From positions 227,016 through 291,015 of the forward strand of contig BDDD01000366.1 of the NCBI GenBank assembly GCA_001972305.1: a stretch of 64,000 nucleotides of DNA, written 5' to 3'. Position 1 is the first letter of the stretch. Every line of letters starts with the position of its first letter. This DNA is from Cephalotus follicularis. Lineage: Eukaryota > Streptophyta > Magnoliopsida > Oxalidales > Cephalotaceae. The notes under the pieces were generated by a model. It was given only the letters and a program-made list of their open reading frames with translations, made no database searches and was not told the origin of the DNA. The translations under genes were made by a program, and so were the position numbers. Shown here in pieces: positions 57,971 through 64,000 of the stretch.

Positions 57971-58204
57971 TTTGAGGAAAATCGGATTAAAGGAGAGATT
58001 TGAGGAAAATCGGAGGATTTTGTGCGTTTTGCCCAATTCCTGTTTCTCCCTCAATCTCAGGGTTATAGACATGATTTTAAAGGGTTTCAAAGTTGTTTTC
58101 AAGTCTATTTTGATGATGAGAACTTGTAGCACCCTTTGATTTGAATTAAAAATAGTTTTTATGGATTTCCAATGGATTTTTTAGTGATTTCTGCCTTTGA
58201 CAGA

Positions 58205-58530
58205 AAACGAGGACGTCAACGTGTTCATCATGCACGTTGTCGTGTTCCTGAGTGCCCAGCACGTCGACGCCATCAGTTTAAGCGTTGACGCCTATGTGCT
58301 TGGTAAGTTAGTGCACTACCTTGTTTTGCACGTTAACACTACAGAGAAGATATATAGACGTCGATGCCTCTGTTATGCGTCGATGCCTCGTGTATAGTTA
58401 GTAGTTGAAGCTTATAATAAGCGTTGACGCTCAAGGCCTTGTGCCTAAGCGTCGACACCCAGCAAAAACGTTGATGCCCAGAGCTTACGCGTCGACGCAT
58501 AAATCCTACACGTCAACGCCTAAAGCTTCT
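58205..58530. repeat. GTCGAC palindrome cluster in H 3' LTR
   Basis: Same motifs and order as 52390-52720, with differences chiefly at CpG sites (for example GTCGAC versus GTCGAT). Confidence 0.85.
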
Positions 58531-59192
58531 GTCCGGGTTGGATAAATTTTATGATTTTCACCCCAAAGTATCCCTTCTTCACATGGATTCCGTAGGAAGC
58601 CTCCCTAAGGCCTTTTAGCCTACAGAAATCCTAGTTTTGGCACATTTAAGCCTCCAAAATCAATTTTTAAAGAAGCTTTATAAAAGGAAAAGGATTTTTA
58701 TATATCAATGGTTTTCAACAATGGTTGGGATAGTTCAACTGGACGTCTGGACACGGATTTCCTAGTTAGTCTTTCCCCTCCATTGTTTTCAGCTACGATA
58801 GAGACCAATAGAGAATTTCAGTTTATAGAAAATGAGGAAAAGGAGAGATAGTTTTATACGATTTAACGGATGTGGATCCTATGAGGTCCTTTATGATAGG
58901 TCCCTATCTTTTACATGAAATATGGATATGGAGTCCTCATGTGCTAGTGGACGTTCAGGCATCCCCGCATAGTTGAGTGACTTTCAGGCATCCTCCTGTA
59001 CATGAAATATGGATATGGCCATTGATTATTATGATTGAGACTACGGGATAACCCATTCACAATCCTCATTTCCATCCTAAGTATCTTGGATGTAGGCCAC
59101 ATATCATTGTTATGGATTCCTCCTGTCAGTGGACCTTCAGGAGTCCTCGTACAGTCGAGTGACATGTTATGCTATGTATATGGCATAGATCT

Positions 59193-59395
59193 TTGCGGTT
59201 GACTAGCTAACTCTTTTGGATTGATCATGACTCCCTCATGTTAGGGTTGACCAGTTGACTCCCTTGGATTGATCGCGGCTCCCTCATGGTTACATTTTTA
59301 GGGTTGACCTACTGACTCCTTTGGATTGATCGCAGCTCCCTCATGTTAGGGTTGACCAACTGACTCCTTTGGATTGATCGCGGCTCCCTCAGTAT
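59193..59395. repeat. Imperfect about 50-bp minisatellite in H 3' LTR
   Basis: Four copies of the TTGACCAGTTGACTCC..GATTGATCGCGGCTCCCTC unit, one more than in the 5' LTR. Confidence 0.88.
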
Positions 59396-60659
59396 TAGAG
59401 TTTTATTTGGCCCAGTGTTATCCTATGCCCACACAGCCATGACACGGAGAGTGTTTGGACTGTGATGGATGTATCTCATGGTTCATCATTCCCATTGTAT
59501 GATAATGGATTGTTTATGGAGTGTCTGCAGGCCATTGGCCTTTGATGTGACATTTGGGAGTAGCCACGTATACCACTGCTTAGGGACGGTCGGTATACTG
59601 GAGCAGTTCGCAGTTGCTATTTATGCATATGACTTGCCATGCACACATGGTTATTGTATTGCACGAATATCACACTATTATGCTGATGCATTTCATGGCA
59701 TACTATTATATCTATTGCATACCATTGCATAGCATTTTGTATAGCCTACTCGACCAGTGGTCGTTGACCCATTTTCATAATGGGTCAAGCTCAGGTTTAG
59801 GTGACACTCTGGGATAGCTGACAGGATGGATAGCAGCACGAGACTCTTCTTGTAGTATAGCTCCGATCTCCACCTTGTATTGATGGTTCGGACATGTATA
59901 AGAGACAAGTTATGTTTTCAGCTATTGGCCTGCTGGCTTGTGGTAGAGCACAAGATGTTTTTATACCATGATGTATTATGGTTGGGCTTATCTATATGAT
60001 TTGATGTTATCTTCCGCATGCATATGACTTTTAAAGTTTTGAATTTTACAGTCTTTTCAAGGATAGTAAGGATAGTATGGATGTTATGGTTGGACCTGAG
60101 CCTTATGGGCAACCTTGAGGTTCAGGACGTGATAGCCTGGCCAATTTGGAGCCTGTTTATGGCATGGCCGGAACTCCAGGGTGTTGACCGGAATCTGGCC
60201 AGAGTTCCAAGGATGACAGTGTCTGTTTCCATGCATAGAATGTAACAGAAATGTATTGTATATGCAGTGTGAAGGAAGTGACCAAGGATATGAGGTTTCC
60301 ATGTTCAATTGCTAACAGGTAGGTTATACTATTTTGCTTACATTCATGCATTTTGAATGGATTGTATGGACATGACTTTTGAATGATGATTGTGTTCTAA
60401 ATGGATAGTTGTATACATGCTAGATGGAGGGATTATGGCACGGGGTATGGTTTATAACGGAGGGAAATGGAGATTTGAGAAGAAATTGTGACTTTGGTCC
60501 TTTTTACCCATTATCCGTTTTCTCTCAATCTGAGGGTTATGGATATGGTCTTAAATGGTTTTTAAATTGGTTTGAGTTTTAATGGATGGTTAAAGCTTAT
60601 AGCTTCCATTGATTTGAATTTGAAATGGATTTAAACCAATTTTGATCGATTTCTACAGT

Positions 60660-60980
60660 TGACAGCAGCCCAGGGCGTCAACGTGTTCCTCATGTGCGTT
60701 GACGTGTTCTTGAGTACACAGAGCATCGACGCCCGGGCTATGCGTTGACGCCGCGTTCGCGTGCTAATTGGCCTGATGCGTTAACGCGGTAAGGGAAAAA
60801 GGGACATAAGCGTCGACGTTTTCGGTAAGCGTTGATGCCTTATGTGTTATGGGTAGTTGATGCCTAGCGCATGCGTCGATGCTTAAGGCACAATGCCTTA
60901 CCCGTCGATGCCTAGCGCAATGTGCCAACGCTTAGACTTTATGCGTCAACGCGTAAACTTTACGCATCAACGCCTAAATG
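60660..60980. repeat. GTCGAC palindrome cluster in E 3' LTR
   Basis: GGCGTCAACGTG, GCATCGACGCC, GCGTTGACGCC, GCGTCGACG, GCGTCGATGC, CGTCGATGCC and GCGTCAACGC copies at about 20-40 bp spacing, co-linear with 43640-43960. Confidence 0.82.
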
Positions 60981-61604
60981 CCCTGTTTTTTAGCCAAATT
61001 TTATGGTTTTCGACCCAAATGATTTTCTCTCCAAATGGATTCCATAGGAAGCCTCCCTAAGGCCTTGTAGCCTATGGAAATCCTATCTTAACACTTTTAA
61101 ACAACGGATCAATCTTCAAAATTAATCTTTATGTAAGTTTCATAAAATGGGGTTTTCAAGAATGGTTAGGGTAACTCAGTTTGGACATCCGGCAGCGGAT
61201 ATCCTAATTATACTTCCTTTCCATCGTTTTATGGATTTTGAAATGGTTTTTCAATAAATGGTTAGGATAGCTCAATTGGGACATCTGGACGCGGATATCG
61301 TAGTTAGACTTCCTCTCCATTGTTTTCAAGTCCGATAGGGACCAACAAAATGGAAATGGTTTATGGAAATGAAAAATGGTTTATGGTTAGGGAAAGGGTT
61401 ATGGTTATGGAAATGGTTTTTAAATGGTTTTGACGGATGTGGATCCTATGTGATCCTTTATGGTTAGGTCCCTATCTCTTACATGGAATATGGTTATGGA
61501 TTATGGGTAGGGTACGGCTATGGCTGTTGATTGTTATGGATGAGAGTAACGGGATTACGCATTCATAATCATCATTTCCGTCTTGAAGAATTATGGATGT
61601 AGGC

Positions 61605-61955
61605 CACATATCAGGGATTTAGGGTGGACCTTGTTGAGCTCCTTCGGGATTGAGTCGCAGGTCCCCTTAGGGGCTAGTACCTTCGGGGCTAGTGTCAGGG
61701 ATTTAGGGTAGACCTTGTTGAGCTCCTTCGGGATTGAGTCGCAGGTCCCCTCAGGGGCTAGTACCTTCGGGACTAGTATAAGGGATTTAGGGTAGACCTT
61801 GTTGAGCTCCTTTGGGATTGAGTCGCAGGTCCCCTCAGGGGCTAGTACCTTCAGGACTAGAATCAGGGATTTAGGGTATACCTTGTTGAGCTTCTTCGAG
61901 ATTGAGTAGCAGGTCTGCTTAGGTGGCTAGTACCTTCAAGACTAGCATTATGAGA
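61605..61955. repeat. 84-bp minisatellite in E 3' LTR
   Basis: Four copies of the TCAGGGATTTAGGGTAGACC..GACTAG unit. The last is the most diverged. Confidence 0.92.
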
Positions 61956-62957
61956 TGGATATGTGGCCGGTGTTATCCTATGCTCCACTTGGACGTGGCA
62001 CGGAGAGTGCATGTACGGTGGAGGTACTATCTCGGGCCGGAGAGGCAGAGAAGTATTTGACCTTATGGATTGATTGTCCCAGGGATGGTAGGGTTATGGA
62101 TTGTTTGATGGAGTGTCTGTCGGCCTATTGCCTTTGATGTGATACTAGGACTAGCGAAGTATACCACTGCTTAGGGACGGTCGGTATGCTGGAGCAGTCC
62201 ACACTTCGCATTCATACACATGACATGCCATGCATATATGGTTATACTATTACACGCATAACATACTATTATGCTGTTGCATTACATGGCATTCTGTTAT
62301 ACTGTTGCACACATACATTGTGATATTGTTGCATGCACAGCACATAGTATACCTACCCGACTATACGTCGCTGACACATTTCATTGTAATGGAATGGGTC
62401 AGGCCCAGGTGATGGATTGCAATGAGACAAGCTGAGACGAATGGCTTCTCTATAGCAGGTTTTGTTAGCCATGTTGTATATGGTTTTGCTTATGGTTTTG
62501 TATATGATTTGTATAAAAGGGCCTTGTGTTTATATCTGATATGTACGGATTTATAGGATTTGTTATGCATAAGAGACAAATCTAAAGATGCGTTTGAGAT
62601 ATGTTTTATTCAGGTATCGACCTGCCGACATGTGGCAGTGCTTAAGAGAGGTGTGTTGATGTATTGGATATGGTTTAAACCATTGATTCCTCTTTTGGGA
62701 GTGGGGACATATAAAATGTGTTTTCTTTATAGGGGGCATAGTCCGATAAACGAATACATCATGCCCGATTTTCGAGAAATTTTAAGCGTTAGTTTTTATA
62801 TGGATAGTTTATTTCGTTGATGTCATATGGTTGATTTAAGTTTTAAATTTATAGCACTTTTTGGAGTATGTTTTATATGATATGAATGGATTGAAGGGAA
62901 TGTATATCACGTGTCTAGTCTTGGGGGTTTCCTCACGGTTAGGGACGAGACAAGTAA

Positions 62958-63942
62958 GTCAATAATGAAGTCTACTGAACGAATATCAAACTCAAGACAG
63001 TAATCAAATACATGAGAGTCACAACAAGATCAAAGTATCTGAATATCAAAACTCAAAGATACGGTTATAACTCAAATATGAAATATCAAATATGTGGCCA
63101 GAAAGTCATAAGAATATAAGAGGATGCTGGTACCACTATCATGTCACTACCTCTTATCTGTCGCCACATCACCTGGAAATATTGTTTGCTCTGCTAGAAA
63201 GTATAAATACTAATCTTCCATCTCACAGTGGCAAAACGAATCCGCGATACACATGCTATGCCGGAATCATCCATCGGTAGAAATATCAGCCCTGTCGGAA
63301 TCACCCATCGGCAGTAATATAAGTTCAGCCAGAAATGTACGTCGGTAATCAATGTAATTGCTCACTGGCTCCAGACACGGGCACAGCCAGGTAAATAAAG
63401 TTGCACTAGCTCCAGACTCGGGCACAGCTGGGCATATAATGTCGCGCTGGCTCTAGACACGGGCACAACCAAGCAATTAATGTCGCACTCGCTCCAAACA
63501 CGGGCACATGAGCCAGGCAATTAATGTTGAACTAGCTCTAGAATCGCACACAGCTAGGCAAATAATATCGCACTGGCTCCAGACACAGACATAGCTAGGC
63601 AATTAATGTTGCACTAGCTCCAGACACGGGCACTGCTTGGCAAATAATGTCGCACTGGCACCAGACACGGGCACAGCCAGGGAATTATTAATCTGGGGAA
63701 ATCAACTGGGTTGGATGGCTGAGGGACGGAGCGTCTGCTGCACTCACACTCAGCATACAGTCATAGACCAACGGTCATGCTGCAGATCCAAGTAATGGAA
63801 CCCGGGGGCAGTCCCACTTAACATCCCATCATAGAAAATGAACCATGTTAAGGGAATTGATCGTCGAACGTCCCCTCACCATCGACCAGTAATACATAAC
63901 CATAATTCGGGTACCCAACATCAGAATATAACACAGTATAAC
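62958..63942 (-). mobile_element. LTR I fragment, right part
   Basis: This continues LTR I (14277-15189) beyond element E. The stretch 63700-63840 is the reverse complement of a block in the C and F LTRs (TCTATGATGGGATG, CTGGGTTCCA, GAGTGTGACTG at about 20650-20740), which supports minus orientation and relation to that family. A 41-bp minisatellite occupies 63366-63692. The fragment is cut at 63942 by another LTR. Confidence 0.7.
63366..63692. repeat. 41-bp minisatellite in LTR I
   Basis: Eight imperfect copies of a unit of about 41 bp, GGCTCCAGACACGGGCACAG followed by CCAGGCAATTAATGTCGCACT. Single-base differences are frequent and copy 4 is 3 bp longer. Confidence 0.92.
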
Positions 63943-64000
63943 TATTTAGCATAAAAATATGTTGTTTTTAATGAGTTAATTGTTATATTTTTATGCTTGG
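63943..64000 (+). mobile_element. Start of an Athila/Tat-like LTR at the right edge
   Basis: TATTTAGCATAAAAATATG and the following sequence match the LTR start at 38694 over about 55 bp (TG changed to TA). The rest lies beyond the window. Confidence 0.65.

Larger units (their letters stand above)
50277..60134 (+). mobile_element. Element H: Tekay-type chromovirus in E 3' LTR
   Basis: The 5' LTR is 50277-54273, the interior 54274-57970, and the 3' LTR about 57971-60134. The outer ends are TGTAAGACCC and GGACGTGATA (CA changed to TA). By alignment to E's intact 5' LTR near 40592 the insertion overlaps exactly 5 bp, but the two copies, GATCA (50272-50276) and GCCTG (60135-60139), no longer match. 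The 3' LTR lacks about the first 0.5 kb. Confidence 0.85.
57971..60134 (+). mobile_element. Element H 3' LTR, 5'-truncated
   Basis: It begins in sequence equal to 52170-52205 of the 5' LTR. The joint has two copies of GAGATTTGAGGAAAATCGG (57967 and about 57995), where the 5' LTR has one. It is co-linear with the 5' LTR to the end, which reads GGACGTGATA at 60134. Confidence 0.85.
15190..62952 (+). mobile_element. Element E: Ty3/gypsy element expanded to 47.8 kb by nested insertions, TSD AGTAA
   Basis: The 5' LTR starts TGTAATGCCC at 15190 and ends ACACGACA at 45898. The interior is 45899-49295. The 3' LTR starts TGTAATACCC at 49296 and ends ACGAGACA at 62952. Perfect 5-bp duplicates AGTAA flank it at 15185-15189 and 62953-62957. 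Removing all insertions leaves LTRs of about 3.8 kb each and an interior of only 3.4 kb. Insertions are F, C (with D and others inside) and G in the 5' LTR, and H in the 3' LTR. The LTR pair is visibly diverged and the coding region is scrambled, so this is the oldest well-bounded element here. Confidence 0.92.
49296..62952 (+). mobile_element. Element E 3' LTR, split by element H
   Basis: The pieces are 49296-50276 and 60135/60140-62952, about 3.8 kb in total. It aligns with the four pieces of the 5' LTR from start to end. It keeps the uninterrupted versions of the F, C and G insertion sites (near 49345, 49757 and 60157), which prove that those were insertions. Confidence 0.92.

Noticed and set aside
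63240..63345. Second tandem repeat beside the 41-bp minisatellite
   Set aside because: Two or three GGAATCATCCATCGG-like words occur but are too few and irregular to call a separate array.

Overview
This window is 64 kb of plant nuclear DNA made almost entirely of long terminal repeat (LTR) retrotransposons inserted into one another. I found no convincing host gene, tRNA, rRNA or CRISPR array. The gag-pol remnants belong mainly to Ty3/gypsy chromoviruses of the Tekay/Del type: CCHC knuckles, aspartic protease, FIDD reverse transcriptase, DD35E integrase and a C-terminal chromodomain-like tail, with 2-4 kb LTRs and initiator-tRNA-Met primer sites. There is also one degenerate Ty1/copia element and an Athila/Tat-like fragment. 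This suggests a seed plant, probably an angiosperm with a large repeat-rich genome. The species cannot be named from the sequence.

The layers can be peeled apart by target-site duplications (TSDs) and by LTR-LTR comparison. Left part, minus-strand elements: element A (1-7613) runs off the left edge and sits in the gag of element B (7614-14276), which is of the same family. A's gag is split by a solo LTR (2067-4107, TSD GTAGG). B's LTR is split by another solo LTR (9138-11918, TSD CCTTA). B itself abuts a minus-strand LTR, I, seen at 14277-15189 and again from 62958.

Right part: element E (15190-62952, TSD AGTAA) lies in LTR I and now spans 47.8 kb. Its 5' LTR holds F (15240-19272, two abutting LTRs of one family), C (19722-40062, TSD TCCTC) and solo LTR G (40616-43132, TSD TTATG). 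C's 3' LTR in turn holds the Ty1/copia element D (27848-37032, TSD GTTGG) and an Athila/Tat-like fragment (about 38008-40021). E's 3' LTR holds element H (50277-60134), whose 5' LTR contains solo LTR 50553-51932. Removing the insertions leaves two E LTRs of about 3.8 kb each, which supports the reconstruction.

All coding regions are broken by stops, deletions or frameshifts, so no element looks autonomous. The most intriguing signal is regulatory. Most of these LTRs carry clusters of short palindromes built on GTCGAC (GCGTCGACGC in the A, B, E, G, H and 2067 LTRs, CAGTCGACTG in the 9138 LTR). The copia LTR carries hairpins built on TGAGTCA-like motifs, and the Athila/Tat LTR a CATGCA-rich block. 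Several LTRs also share a core box or hairpin and a family-specific minisatellite.
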